From NCBI RefSeq assembly GCF_003148385.1, contig NZ_CP029463.1, positions 124,001-188,000 on the forward strand: a DNA stretch of 64,000 nucleotides, written 5' to 3'. Both the position numbers and the translations under genes were made by a program. The stretch comes from Flavobacterium sediminis. GTDB lineage: Bacteria; Bacteroidota; Bacteroidia; Flavobacteriales; Flavobacteriaceae. Shown in pieces: positions 53,318 through 62,497 of this stretch (position 1 is its first letter; the number at the start of each line of letters is the position of its first letter). The notes beneath the pieces were generated by a model. The model had not been told where the DNA came from and did no database searches. It saw only the letters and a program-made list of their open reading frames with translations.

Positions 53318-55813
53318 TTATTTTATTTTTAAGGATTTTAAGCGTAACGAATTGGTAATTACCGAAACGGAACTAAAACTCATCGCTACAGCGGCCAACA
53401 TTGGTGACAATAAAATACCGAATACCGGAAACAACACGCCAGCCGCTACCGGAACGCCTAATAAATTGTAGAAAAAGGCAAAAAACAGATTTTGTTTGAT
53501 GTTTTTCATCACGGCATTACTCAATTGGTGTGCTTTTACAATATTTTTCAAATCACCGTTAACCAAAGTCACATCAGCACTGTTGATAGCTACATCGGTT
53601 CCGGTTCCCATGGCAATCCCTATTTGGGCTTGTGCCAATGCCGGCGAGTCGTTAATACCATCGCCTGCCATCGCTACAATTTTTCCTTCTTTTTGGTAGT
53701 CTTGAATCACCTGAAGTTTATCTTGCGGTAAACATTCGGCTTTGTATTCGTCCAATCCTAATTCGTTAGCTACAGCTTTTGCCGTAATCGGATTGTCGCC
53801 AGTCAACATTACCACTTTTATACCTTGCTCTTTAAAGTACTGCAAGGCTTCTTTACTGGTTGTTTTAATCGCATCGGCAATGACTACAAAACCCCACAAG
53901 GTTCCGGCAACTGCTAAAAAAGAAACGGTTTTGCCTTGTGCTTGTTTTTCCTTTACTTTTTGCAACACCACATCGGTAATCGAAATTTTGAATTCTTGAA
54001 GTAAACCTATATTTCCGATCAAAACTTGCTGATCGTTCCAAACGGCTTTCACTCCTTTTCCGGTAACCGATTCAAATTGGTGTACCGAATCTAATGCTAT
54101 ATTCTTCTGGTGCGCAAAAGTAACCGTAGCATTTGCCAAAGGATGCTCACTATTTTGATTAACAGATGCTAAGACTTTTGTAAATTCTTTTTCGTTAGTT
54201 CCGTTTACTACTTCAATACTTTCTACAGAAGGTTTTCCTTCGGTTAGTGTTCCGGTTTTATCCACTAAGACTACATCAATTTTGTGTAAGGTTTCCAGCG
54301 CTTCCGCATTCTTGATTAGCACTCCCAACTGAGCCCCTTTACCAATTCCCACCACAACCGACATAGGCGTAGCCAGACCTAAAGCACAAGGACAAGCAAT
54401 GATTAACACCGCAATAGCATTTACAAAAGCATATACCATAGCCGGTTGCGGTCCGAAAATTGCCCAAATGATAAACGTAAGGATGGAAACACCAACAATA
54501 ATGGGTACAAAATATTTAGAAATGGTATCGGCTAATTTTTGAATAGGCGCTTTAGATCGTCCCGCTTGGTTCACCAGTTCAATAATTTGAGACAACAACG
54601 TTTCCGAACCCACTTTTTCGGCTTTCATTAAAAAAGATTGGTTGGTATTGAGTGTTCCGCCGATTAGCTTATCGCCTTCTTTTTTATCAATCGGTAAAGG
54701 TTCTCCGGAAATCATGGATTCGTCAATAGTTGCATTGCCTTCAGTTAATATTCCGTCTACCGGAATTTTTTCGCCCGGCTTAACTCTCAAGATATTTCCC
54801 ACTACAATTTTATCGATAGCGACTCTTTTCTCTGTTCCGTTTTCCCAAAGCGTTGCTTCGGATGGCGCTAATTTCAACAATTCTTTTAAAGCCGTATGGG
54901 TTTGCGTATGCGCTCTGGCTTCTAACAATTGTCCGAGCAGAACTAAAGTCAGGATAACAGCCGTAGCTTCAAAATACAAATGTACACTGCCATCGTGTGC
55001 TTTTAATTCGTCCGGAAAAATGGTCGGAAAGAACAAACCGATGAGACTGAATACAAATGCGGCTCCTGCCCCGATCCCAATTAAGGTAAACATATTCAAA
55101 TTCCATGTGATAATGGATTTCCAAGCTCGTGTAAAGAACATCCAACAAGTGTAAAACACAACGGGTAACGTAAGCAAGAACTGAATGTAATTCCAATAGC
55201 TTACATCCATAATATCATACAACGGATTGTGTGGCAACATACCACTCATGGAGATAATAAAAACGGGAATGGTGAAACAAAGCGACAGAATAAATTTGCA
55301 CCTTAAGGAATTGTAAACTGTATTCTCTTCTTCATCTTTGGGTTGTTGTAACACTAAATCCATTCCGCAGATGCTGCAACTTCCCGGTTCGTCGGAAACA
55401 ATCTCGGGATGCATCGGACAAGCATACAAAGCCTTTGGTTTAGCAGCAGGTTGTTCTACTAAATCCATTCCGCAAACCGGACAACTTCCGGGTTTGTCGT
55501 ATACTTTATCGCCTTCGCAAAACATGGGGCAATAATACACTCCATTGCCTTTCTTTTTGGGTTGTTGCGGTTGGTGATGGTGGTGTGGCATAGCATGCTC
55601 ATGGTATTCTGAAATCGAATAATGCAATCCATCTCTCAAAAAAGCATCTTGTAATTGCTTAATGGTAATATGAGAAGACATTTCAATTTCGGTTTTACCT
55701 GTGGCAAGGTCAATAGTGATATTTTGTATTTCCGGAAAAGACTGCAAGGTTTTTTCCACGCTTGCCTGACATCCTTTGCAGGACATTCCGGTGACTTGAT
55801 ATTGATGTTTCAT
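53318..55813 (-). CDS. copA: Copper-exporting P1B-type ATPase
   Basis: An 831-aa inner-membrane pump for Cu(I). An N-terminal HMA domain (1-66) has C12/C15 in GMSCKGC. A His-rich linker (HAMPHHHHQPQQP) follows, then two heavy-metal-binding modules with CPxCGMDL-type ends (about 73-100 and 109-135). The ATPase core has CPCALGLATP in the sixth helix, DKTGTLTEG (phosphorylated Asp), GDGINDSPAL and the HP motif NSEHPLANA. The promoter TTG-N20-TAACTTTG lies at 55872-55902. The gene is followed by an aldo/keto reductase. The extra metal modules fit Bacteroidetes CopA proteins. Confidence 0.95.
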   Translation of the reverse strand: MKHQYQVTGMSCKGCQASVEKTLQSFPEIQNITIDLATGKTEIEMSSHITIKQLQDAFLRDGLHYSISEYHEHAMPHHHHQPQQPKKKGNGVYYCPMFCEGDKVYDKPGSCPVCGMDLVEQPAAKPKALYACPMHPEIVSDEPGSCSICGMDLVLQQPKDEEENTVYNSLRCKFILSLCFTIPVFIISMSGMLPHNPLYDIMDVSYWNYIQFLLTLPVVFYTCWMFFTRAWKSIITWNLNMFTLIGIGAGAAFVFSLIGLFFPTIFPDELKAHDGSVHLYFEATAVILTLVLLGQLLEARAHTQTHTALKELLKLAPSEATLWENGTEKRVAIDKIVVGNILRVKPGEKIPVDGILTEGNATIDESMISGEPLPIDKKEGDKLIGGTLNTNQSFLMKAEKVGSETLLSQIIELVNQAGRSKAPIQKLADTISKYFVPIIVGVSILTFIIWAIFGPQPAMVYAFVNAIAVLIIACPCALGLATPMSVVVGIGKGAQLGVLIKNAEALETLHKIDVVLVDKTGTLTEGKPSVESIEVVNGTNEKEFTKVLASVNQNSEHPLANATVTFAHQKNIALDSVHQFESVTGKGVKAVWNDQQVLIGNIGLLQEFKISITDVVLQKVKEKQAQGKTVSFLAVAGTLWGFVVIADAIKTTSKEALQYFKEQGIKVVMLTGDNPITAKAVANELGLDEYKAECLPQDKLQVIQDYQKEGKIVAMAGDGINDSPALAQAQIGIAMGTGTDVAINSADVTLVNGDLKNIVKAHQLSNAVMKNIKQNLFFAFFYNLLGVPVAAGVLFPVFGILLSPMLAAVAMSFSSVSVITNSLRLKSLKIK

Positions 55814-55871
55814 GGTTAGCTTTTTAGAATTTCGTTGTAACGAAATGTTTTAGGTTGAAAAACTATTCCCT

Positions 55872-55902
55872 CAAAGTTACCAAAAATGAAACAGCCTGAC
55901 AA
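55872..55902 (-). promoter_or_regulatory. Promoter of copA
   Basis: Minus strand TTG (55900-55902), 20 bp spacer, TAACTTTG (55872-55879), about 58 bp before the copA start. No clear copper-repressor box was recognised. Confidence 0.65.
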
Positions 55903-55927
55903 AAATTTAGCGTTCTGTTAAGATTAT

Positions 55928-55964
55928 AAAAAAACACCGCTTCTTTAATTTTTTGAAGCGGTGC
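55928..55964 (-). terminator. Terminator of the DoxDA gene
   Basis: Stem caccgcttc / gaagcggtg (55935-55943, 55955-55963) with a T-run on the minus strand, just after the stop at 55970. Confidence 0.85.
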
Positions 55965-55969
55965 ATTTA

Positions 55970-56983
55970 TTAGAATTTAGTTTCCCATTGCAAACCACTG
56001 ATATCTACTAACTGTATCTTAGCTACCTGATTTTTTATTTTCTGAAAATCATCGGAAACAAAATTCAAAGTAGCTTTGGCACCTAACGGCAATACCAAAC
56101 TATGCTTTCCGGCTTTTACCTGAGCTATATAATAATTCTGAATAGCGTTAGCTTTTAGTTCGGCAAGTTCTTCCTGAGTCTTGGTCCAAAGCACTTCATT
56201 TTTTTCATCTAATAAGTTAATCGCAATTACAAATGAACCGTATACATCGGCTCCTTCTACCCGATAAACATCCAGTTGCAGAGCATTTGATGTCAGAACT
56301 ACATTGGAAATTTCGACTTTAGGTTTTACAGATTTGTTGTGCAACGTTCCCCAGAGTCCTCCGTGAAAAACCTGATTTGTATATAAGGTAAGACCAAAGA
56401 TAAACAAGGCTATAAGCGGCACAACTTTATTCAATGTTGCTGTTGACCAAGGTAATTTTCCTGAGAAAAAATAAGGATACCAACGTTTCTTTGTAAAAGT
56501 GCTTCCCTTTTGTTCAAGCAAAGCATCTACAGAAAATAAACCTCCGCCAGCGAAAAACAATACGGCTCCGGATGCCACACCCAGCACTCCTATCTGCCAT
56601 TCGTCCAAACAGGTAGTGCCCAACCAACCGGAACCCAATAAAATTCCCATAGCTAAACTCAGTACGCCTATACTCATTACACGTGTTGCTATCCCTAAAA
56701 TGATCCCTAAACCGACTAAGGCTTCTATGATCGTAAAAGTGACCATTGCCCGGTGAAGTGCCTCCGGATGGGTTACCAGATATTCAATGATAGGTTGAAT
56801 ACCAATGGCATTAGGTAAAAAATGATTGAACTTTTGTCCGATGTAACCCGGTAATTCCGGATCTAATTTGTTTTCTAAAACAACTCTGCGCCAAAAGGCA
56901 GAAAAATAGGTCCAGCCCACTACTAATCGCAGACTTAATGCGAAAAGTGCAGCTAGATTATATGAAGATTCCTGTGTTTTCAT
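55970..56983 (-). CDS. DoxD-DoxA fusion (thiosulfate:quinone oxidoreductase-like)
   Basis: A 337-aa membrane protein. The DoxD part (about 10-155) has four helices and the text LRLVVGWTYFSAFWRRVVLENKLDPELPGY and GSGWLGTTCLDEWQIG. A linker (about 160-190) precedes a membrane span (VVPLIALFIFGLTLYTNQVFHGG), then a periplasmic DoxA domain (about 215-337, with VYRVEGADVYGSFVIAI). In Acidianus, DoxD and DoxA form thiosulfate:quinone oxidoreductase; in Bacteroidetes they are fused. It may pass electrons from thiosulfate or related sulfur species to quinone. Genes for persulfide metabolism lie about 5 kb downstream in this window. Confidence 0.88.
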   Translation of the reverse strand: MKTQESSYNLAALFALSLRLVVGWTYFSAFWRRVVLENKLDPELPGYIGQKFNHFLPNAIGIQPIIEYLVTHPEALHRAMVTFTIIEALVGLGIILGIATRVMSIGVLSLAMGILLGSGWLGTTCLDEWQIGVLGVASGAVLFFAGGGLFSVDALLEQKGSTFTKKRWYPYFFSGKLPWSTATLNKVVPLIALFIFGLTLYTNQVFHGGLWGTLHNKSVKPKVEISNVVLTSNALQLDVYRVEGADVYGSFVIAINLLDEKNEVLWTKTQEELAELKANAIQNYYIAQVKAGKHSLVLPLGAKATLNFVSDDFQKIKNQVAKIQLVDISGLQWETKF

Positions 56984-57047
56984 ATACTCTTGATTTTATT
57001 ATTACTCTTTTTATCTCCCTAAGAATAGGGATAATCCAGGGTTCTAA

Positions 57048-57419
57048 CTACACAAGATGAATTTTCAACTGTTGAAATAACACATAATAAGGAACTGTTA
57101 TACCGGATTTCTGCTGAGGTAGAAAAGTAACTTTTTTTCCCGGTTCTTTAATTGAGATAAAACCCGTATAAAAGATATCGGCAGGTTCGTCTCCGCTAAT
57201 TACAGGCAATACCTTTTTAACCTGCCATTGTTGTTTTTGATATACCTGTATTTGACATTCCTTTTTACAGGTTGTCTTAATTTGAAGGTTTGGCTTGGAA
57301 ATTTCTAGATCAAAACTTTTTTCAATGAAATTGCGAACTTTACACGGAACCAGTAATAATAGCATTGCTAAAGCTACTACCTTGAAAAAAGAGAGTTGTC
57401 GTGTTTTCGTCTGTTTCAT
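57048..57419 (-). CDS. Hypothetical membrane-anchored protein, 123 aa
   Basis: Not recognised. One N-terminal membrane span or signal (about 9-25, FFKVVALAMLLLLVPC) then a small domain with CKKEC, strand-like text (IQVYQKQQWQVKKVLP) and a hydrophobic end (TVPYYVLFQQLKIHLV). It is 64 bp upstream of the DoxDA gene and 27 bp downstream of another hypothetical gene, so all may be one transcript. Confidence 0.6.
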   Translation of the reverse strand: MKQTKTRQLSFFKVVALAMLLLLVPCKVRNFIEKSFDLEISKPNLQIKTTCKKECQIQVYQKQQWQVKKVLPVISGDEPADIFYTGFISIKEPGKKVTFLPQQKSGITVPYYVLFQQLKIHLV

Positions 57420-57446
57420 TCAATTACAAGTATTTGCTTTTTAATT

Positions 57447-57959
57447 TTACCAAGGGGTTTCGGTGTTTACCAATTCTTCTAAAAGTTGTGTTCTGGCTTT
57501 TTCAACATTTACGATGTCCAAATATTTAGCCCAATCGTCCTGATAGAGGATGTTCTTTATTTCTTTGATCCGTTTTGCAGTTTCAGAAGCGGTTCGCAGC
57601 AATCGCTCTTGATCGTTTGAAGCGTCTTTATGTTGGTAACTCACTTTTTGCTGAGTGAGATCCAACGTTATAAAAAACAACGCTGCCGTTTCATTATTGG
57701 TATAAAAATCCGTCCAATTGGCATAGCCGCAAACTACATTCTGATTTTTATATGCTGTTGTTTCAGATAATATCCAACGACACTTAGCTGCTCTGCCCCA
57801 ATGGCTGGATCGTCTGTATACACCTTGCTCCGTAAAACAATATTCACTGCCCGATTTGCTTTTATATGTAAAATTCAGACTGGTCTCTTCTGTTGCTGTG
57901 ATCTGCCTGAAAATACAAAATGTATGCTTATGGAAATTACTTCTATTGTACTGCTTCAT
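57447..57959 (-). CDS. Hypothetical protein, 170 aa
   Basis: Not recognised. A cytosolic protein with mixed strands in the first half (TSLNFTYKSKSGSEYCFTEQG; WGRAAKCRWILSETTAYKN) and a charged helical second half (ERLLRTASETAKRIKEIKN). It starts 8 bp after the acyl-CoA synthetase stop and is therefore in that operon; similar small genes beside AMP-binding enzymes occur in flavobacteria, from memory. Confidence 0.62.
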   Translation of the reverse strand: MKQYNRSNFHKHTFCIFRQITATEETSLNFTYKSKSGSEYCFTEQGVYRRSSHWGRAAKCRWILSETTAYKNQNVVCGYANWTDFYTNNETAALFFITLDLTQQKVSYQHKDASNDQERLLRTASETAKRIKEIKNILYQDDWAKYLDIVNVEKARTQLLEELVNTETPW

Positions 57960-57967
57960 ACAAAAGT

Positions 57968-59608
57968 TTAACTGGTTTTGATCTTTAACAGCTCTTCTAG
58001 TCCCAGTTCTTTGATGGATATTTCTCTCATTTCTACTTTTCTGATCTTTCCGGTAATGGTCATCGGAAAGTTGTCTACAAATTTCCAGAACTTCGGCACT
58101 TTATAATGGGCTATCTGATCTTTACAGAACAACATTAGTTCGTGCTGCGACAAATCGGCTTCAGCTTTTAACTTTACCCAAGCCATGATCTCTTCACCGT
58201 ATTTCTCATGCGGGATTCCGATTACCTGTACGTCTTCGATCAAATCGTGAGTATATAAAAATTCCTCAATTTCTCTCGGTGAAATATTTTCACCACCCCT
58301 GATGATCACATCTTTTATCCTTCCGGCTATATTGATATAACCTTCATCATCCATTACGGCTAAATCACCGGTGTGCATCCATCCTGCGTCATCCAGTACC
58401 TGATCGGTAGCTTCCGGGTTCTCCCAATATTTTAACATCACAGAATAACCGCGGGTACATAATTCGCCGGCTTCTCCTCGCTGTACAATTTCACCGTTCT
58501 CCGGGTTAACAATTTTAATTTCTAAATGATCCTGTACCGTTCCTACCGTACTTACCTGTTTTTCTAACGGTGCTCCTATAACCGTTTGTGTGGAAACGGG
58601 AGAGGTTTCGGTCATTCCGTAACAGATAGAGACTTCTTTCATATACATTTTAGACTGCACCTGTTTCATCACTTCTACCGGACAAGGCGAACCTGCCATT
58701 ACCCCTGTACGTAAACTTTTCAGGTTGAAAGAATTAAAATCCGGCAACTGCAATTCGGCAATAAACATAGTCGGCACGCCGTAAAGCGATGTACATTGTT
58801 CTTTTTCTACTGCTTCCAAGGTTAATCGAGGTTCAAAACTTTCGGCCGGAATAACCATAGTTGCCCCCGATGTGGTACAGGCTAAATTTCCGATCACCAT
58901 CCCGAAACAATGATAAAAAGGCACGGGAATACATACTTTATCACTATTAGTATAGTGTAACCGTTTCGCAATGAAATAGCCGTTATTCAAAATATTATGA
59001 TGAGAAAGCGTCACTCCTTTAGGGAAACCGGTTGTACCGGAAGTATATTGAATATTAACCGGATCATCGAACTGAACTCCAGACTCGGCTTGTACTAACG
59101 TTTCATCGGAAACCGTTGTCGCCAAATCCAGAATCTTTTGCCAATCCTGATCCAGATATAAAGCCTGTTTTAACCTTTTACAGTATTTCTCAGACTTTTT
59201 AACTATTTTTTTATAATCGCTTGTTTTGAACTGTAATGCAGATATCAACAATTTAATACCGGATTGATTGACAACATAGATCAACTCGTTCGAGCGGTAA
59301 GCCGGATTTATGTTTACCAGTATTACTCCGATCCTTGCTGTAGCATATTGTAATAAAACCCATTCGTAACGATTAGGAGACCAGATCCCGACCCTGTCTC
59401 CAGATTGGACACCCAATGCTAAAAGTCCTTTGGCTAATTCTGTTGTTTGATCCCAAAATTCCTGATACGTAGCACGGTAATTTTGCTGAAGTGATACCAA
59501 TGCCGTATTTTGGGGGTAATTCTCTACTGTTCGTTTTAAATTCTGACCAATGTTTTCTCCCAATAACGGAGTATCCGAAGGTCCGTTCACATATGCTATT
59601 GATGTCAT
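57968..59608 (-). CDS. AMP-binding acyl-CoA synthetase (FadD-like)
   Basis: A 546-aa adenylate-forming enzyme that activates fatty acids or related acids as CoA esters. The ATP-binding P-loop is [18 protein letters not shown] (about 187-204). The [12 protein letters not shown] motif (about 330), TGD (HTGDLAVMD), [21 protein letters not shown] hinge and the C-terminal catalytic Lys in [12 protein letters not shown] (K about 528) are present. The pattern fits medium/long-chain FadD3/AlkK-type enzymes. It heads an operon with hypothetical genes and has a good promoter at 59632-59663. Confidence 0.93.
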   Translation of the reverse strand: MTSIAYVNGPSDTPLLGENIGQNLKRTVENYPQNTALVSLQQNYRATYQEFWDQTTELAKGLLALGVQSGDRVGIWSPNRYEWVLLQYATARIGVILVNINPAYRSNELIYVVNQSGIKLLISALQFKTSDYKKIVKKSEKYCKRLKQALYLDQDWQKILDLATTVSDETLVQAESGVQFDDPVNIQYTSGTTGFPKGVTLSHHNILNNGYFIAKRLHYTNSDKVCIPVPFYHCFGMVIGNLACTTSGATMVIPAESFEPRLTLEAVEKEQCTSLYGVPTMFIAELQLPDFNSFNLKSLRTGVMAGSPCPVEVMKQVQSKMYMKEVSICYGMTETSPVSTQTVIGAPLEKQVSTVGTVQDHLEIKIVNPENGEIVQRGEAGELCTRGYSVMLKYWENPEATDQVLDDAGWMHTGDLAVMDDEGYINIAGRIKDVIIRGGENISPREIEEFLYTHDLIEDVQVIGIPHEKYGEEIMAWVKLKAEADLSQHELMLFCKDQIAHYKVPKFWKFVDNFPMTITGKIRKVEMREISIKELGLEELLKIKTS

Positions 59609-59631
59609 CCTGTGTATTTTTATAAGGATAA

Positions 59632-59663
59632 CAAATTTATAGTTATTTAACTAAAAATTACAA
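59632..59663 (-). promoter_or_regulatory. Promoter of the acyl-CoA synthetase operon
   Basis: Minus strand TTG (59661-59663), 21 bp spacer, TAAATTTG (59632-59639), 23 bp before the start codon. Confidence 0.65.
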
Positions 59664-59705
59664 TTATTAACAGTTTTTATTGGTTTATAACAGCCGAAAC
59701 TATCA

Positions 59706-60806
59706 TTATAGTTCATAACTATTAAAAATATTTTGACCTACTCCACTGTTTTTCAACAAATAAAAGTGTGATTTTACGGCTTCAATAGCCGGATAACAAG
59801 TATAAGGTAAATTGTACTCTGCGGCATATTTCTTTATAATAGGGGTAATATAAGGATAATAAGTATGACCTACTGTGGGAAACAAATGGTGTGCTACGTG
59901 GTGCGTAAAGCCTCCGTACAGAAAATCAGCTATCGGATTTCCGGCACTGAAATCTTTTGTTACCAGCATTTGGTGTTCAGCCCAAGTCAAATCAAATCTC
60001 CCATCTTCCGGTGGCAACGGAAAAACAGCATGTTCATCAACATGAGTTGATATCAAAGCTACCACGCCTAAAGCACTCGACAACAAATGCATTACAAACC
60101 AAGCTAAAAATACGGTTGAAAACTGTTGGTCCAATACCCAATAAGGGATCAATAACATATAGAAAATATTGAACACTTTGGCTGCAAAAAGTTTTACATA
60201 CTCAAGAACGGGAATGGTATAAATTCTCTTCAGGTAATTGTCTTTTGTTCCAAAAAAATCTTTAAAATCCCTGCTAAACAACCATATTATGGTATAAAAA
60301 GGATATAAGAACCACATATAAATATGCTGGAATTTGTGAAACTTATACCACTTACTGTTCGGAAAAAGTCTCACCAGATCGCTTTGCTTGATATCACAAT
60401 CCCAATTTTGCACATTCGGATAAGGATGATGCAATTCTATATGACGTCTTATCCATATTTCACTGTTAGAACCGAAAAGCTCCAATACATAACAGAACCA
60501 TCTGTTTTGCTTAGGTGTAAAAAATACCGCTCCGTGGGCTGCATCATGAAATGAATTCACAAATAGCACGATCATTGTCCATCCCATCAGAATATAGAAA
60601 GTATATAAAAGCGGAGTACTGTTCCCAAACAACAGGATACATCCGTAGAATACAAAAAACAAAGCTAAGAGCCCCAGGGCTTTATAAATACTTTTATATT
60701 GTATCTTTTTATTTTTTAAAACGGTTTCCTGAACTTCTTTAACCAGTTTCTTAAAAAAATCATCTTTAGAAGCTCTAGCAAACATTGGCCTTTTTAAAGC
60801 GTCCAT
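59706..60806 (-). CDS. Membrane fatty acid desaturase
   Basis: A 366-aa protein starting at the ATG 60804-60806 (MDALKRPMFARAS). Four or more membrane spans and the three His boxes of acyl-lipid/acyl-CoA desaturases: HDAAH (about 88), HIELHH (about 120) and HHVAHHLFP (about 297). It inserts a double bond using two irons and O2. The position and length fit the delta-type desaturases of Bacteroidetes. A -7 box TAAATTTG lies at 60852-60859 on the minus strand, but the upstream TTG is only 14 bp away. Confidence 0.93.
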   Translation of the reverse strand: MDALKRPMFARASKDDFFKKLVKEVQETVLKNKKIQYKSIYKALGLLALFFVFYGCILLFGNSTPLLYTFYILMGWTMIVLFVNSFHDAAHGAVFFTPKQNRWFCYVLELFGSNSEIWIRRHIELHHPYPNVQNWDCDIKQSDLVRLFPNSKWYKFHKFQHIYMWFLYPFYTIIWLFSRDFKDFFGTKDNYLKRIYTIPVLEYVKLFAAKVFNIFYMLLIPYWVLDQQFSTVFLAWFVMHLLSSALGVVALISTHVDEHAVFPLPPEDGRFDLTWAEHQMLVTKDFSAGNPIADFLYGGFTHHVAHHLFPTVGHTYYPYITPIIKKYAAEYNLPYTCYPAIEAVKSHFYLLKNSGVGQNIFNSYEL

Positions 60807-60930
60807 ACAATAATATATAATTGATATCAGAGAAGTATTATTTCTAAGAGACAAATTTATTGTAATTGCCTGTCAAAAAAAAATAATATTTCGTTAATTT
60901 TATGTTTTGCGAACACCAAACAAAAGTTAA

Positions 60931-60946
60931 TGTAACCGTTGTTACA
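60931..60946. promoter_or_regulatory. Crp/Fnr-type box before the regulator gene
   Basis: TGTAAC-CGTT-GTTACA, a perfect 6+4+6 dyad (7+4+7 with flanking A/T). A -7-like box TATCTTTA begins at 60969, 30.5 bp from the dyad centre, which puts the centre near -41.5 of the regulator promoter, the class II activator position. Confidence 0.75.
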
Positions 60947-61015
60947 TACAATTAACCCCAGAAAAAACTATCTTTACATACCAATAACTCAAAACAGACT
61001 TGTAACTATAAAAAA

Positions 61016-61648
61016 ATGGAAGAACTTCTAAAACAGGCATACGGCTATATTTTTGAAGAAGAATTATTAGACGAAATAGGCAAAGTTGCCATCTACAAAG
61101 AATTCAAAGCCGATGATTACTTAATTGAGATCGGCGATTATATAAAAACCATGCCCTTACTTTTAAACGGAGCCATCAAGATCCTGAGAGAAGACGACAA
61201 TGGCGATGAATTGTTGCTTTATTTTCTGGAGCGCGGCGACACTTGTGCCATGACCCTGACTTGTTGCATGGGACAAGCTAAAAGTAAAATAAGAGCAGTT
61301 GCTGAAACTGATGGAACATTGCTTATGATCCCGGTTGAAAAAATGGAAGAATGGCTCACCAAATACAAAACCTGGCGCAACTTTGTTTTTGACAGTTACA
61401 ACATTCGCCTTAAGGAAATGCTGGAAGCCATAGATACTTTAGCTTTCATGAACTTGGATGAACGCCTGTACAAATACCTGACAGACAAAGCAAAAGTATT
61501 AGGCAATACGGAGATCAATACTACTCATCAGGAGATCGCTTATGAGATGCACACTTCCAGAGTGGTTGTTTCCCGACTTTTGAAAAGTTTAGAACTTAAA
61601 GGAAAAATAAAACTGAACCGCAATAAAATCGAAATCCTAGAACTTTAA
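61016..61648 (+). CDS. Crp/Fnr family transcriptional regulator
   Basis: A 210-aa regulator with an N-terminal cyclic-nucleotide-type sensor domain (about 20-125, ALLLNGAIKILREDDNGDELLLYFLERGD) and a C-terminal Crp HTH (about 150-205, THQEIAYEMHTSRVVVSRLLKSLELKG). It has Cys residues in the AMTLTCCMG segment (CC near residues 82-83), which could sense persulfide or nitric oxide; this is inference. It overlaps tauE by one base (TAATG) and shares a DNA box with the downstream dioxygenase gene, so it probably controls this sulfur unit and itself. Confidence 0.92.
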   Translation: MEELLKQAYGYIFEEELLDEIGKVAIYKEFKADDYLIEIGDYIKTMPLLLNGAIKILREDDNGDELLLYFLERGDTCAMTLTCCMGQAKSKIRAVAETDGTLLMIPVEKMEEWLTKYKTWRNFVFDSYNIRLKEMLEAIDTLAFMNLDERLYKYLTDKAKVLGNTEINTTHQEIAYEMHTSRVVVSRLLKSLELKGKIKLNRNKIEILEL

Positions 61649-62427
61649 TGGAAATACTAGGTTATTTAGGAGCATTACTGATCGGTTTGGTTTTAGGATT
61701 AACCGGCGGAGGCGGTTCTATGCTGACGGTTCCGGTTTTAACCTATCTGTTGCATATCAATCCGGTTACTGCTACTGCCTATTCTTTGTTCATTGTGGGG
61801 ACGACTTCCGTAGTGGGTGCCATACATAATTACCAAAAAAAATTAGTAGACGTTAAAAACGGGATCATTTTTGCCATTCCGTCATTTATCGGTGTATATC
61901 TCACCCGAAAATTTTTAGTGCCTTTGTTGCCGGATGTGATCTTTCAAAACGAATGGATGACTCTGAGCAAAGGTTCTTTCTTAATGTTGCTCTTTGCGGT
62001 TATCATGCTCTTTGCCTCCTATTCCATGCTTAAAGCAAAAGAAACGAGCGAACAGCCCAAAGAGGTTTCCCTGTTTACCTTACTGATACAAACCTTCTTT
62101 ATCGGGGTTCTTATCGGTTTTGTAGGAGCCGGAGGCGGATTTTTGATCATTCCGACACTGGTTTTATTCGCACATCTTTCAATGAAAAAAGCCATCGGAA
62201 CCTCTTTATTTGTCATTTCCATGAACTCCCTGATCGGCTTTTTAGGAGACGTCCAGAACTTAGAGATCGACTGGAAATTCTTACTCAGTTTTACATTGGT
62301 TTCCATTGCCGGAATTTTTATAGGAACGTACCTTAATAAATTCATCAATGAAAAACAACTGAAAAAAGGATTTGCCTATTTTGTTTTAGCAATGGCGGTC
62401 TTTATTTTATTTAAAGAAATGTTATAA
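61648..62427 (+). CDS. TauE/SafE family sulfite exporter-like permease
   Basis: A 259-aa membrane protein with about eight helices and the family's two-fold repeat: GLTGGGGSMLTVPVLTYLL (about 20-38) and GFVGAGGGFLIIPTLVLFA (about 158-176). TauE/SafE proteins export sulfite, sulfoacetate or similar anions. The stop-start overlap with the Crp/Fnr gene shows co-transcription. It precedes the persulfide dioxygenase-rhodanese gene, whose reaction yields sulfite or thiosulfate, so it may export that product. Confidence 0.93.
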   Translation: MEILGYLGALLIGLVLGLTGGGGSMLTVPVLTYLLHINPVTATAYSLFIVGTTSVVGAIHNYQKKLVDVKNGIIFAIPSFIGVYLTRKFLVPLLPDVIFQNEWMTLSKGSFLMLLFAVIMLFASYSMLKAKETSEQPKEVSLFTLLIQTFFIGVLIGFVGAGGGFLIIPTLVLFAHLSMKKAIGTSLFVISMNSLIGFLGDVQNLEIDWKFLLSFTLVSIAGIFIGTYLNKFINEKQLKKGFAYFVLAMAVFILFKEML

Positions 62428-62443
62428 TGTAACAGGAGTTACT
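62428..62443. promoter_or_regulatory. Crp/Fnr-type box before the persulfide dioxygenase gene
   Basis: TGTAAC-AGGA-GTTACT, one mismatch from the box at 60931-60946. A -7-like box TAATTTTA begins at 62465, 29.5 bp from the centre, the same spacing as at the regulator gene. Confidence 0.75.
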
Positions 62444-62497
62444 GCTTTTTTACTAAAAGTTGACTAATTTTACACTTGAAAACTAAAAAATTGAATT

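Noticed and set aside
54642..55154. Plus-strand 170-codon frame opposite copA
   Set aside because: Antisense shadow of a well-supported P-type ATPase with low-complexity composition.
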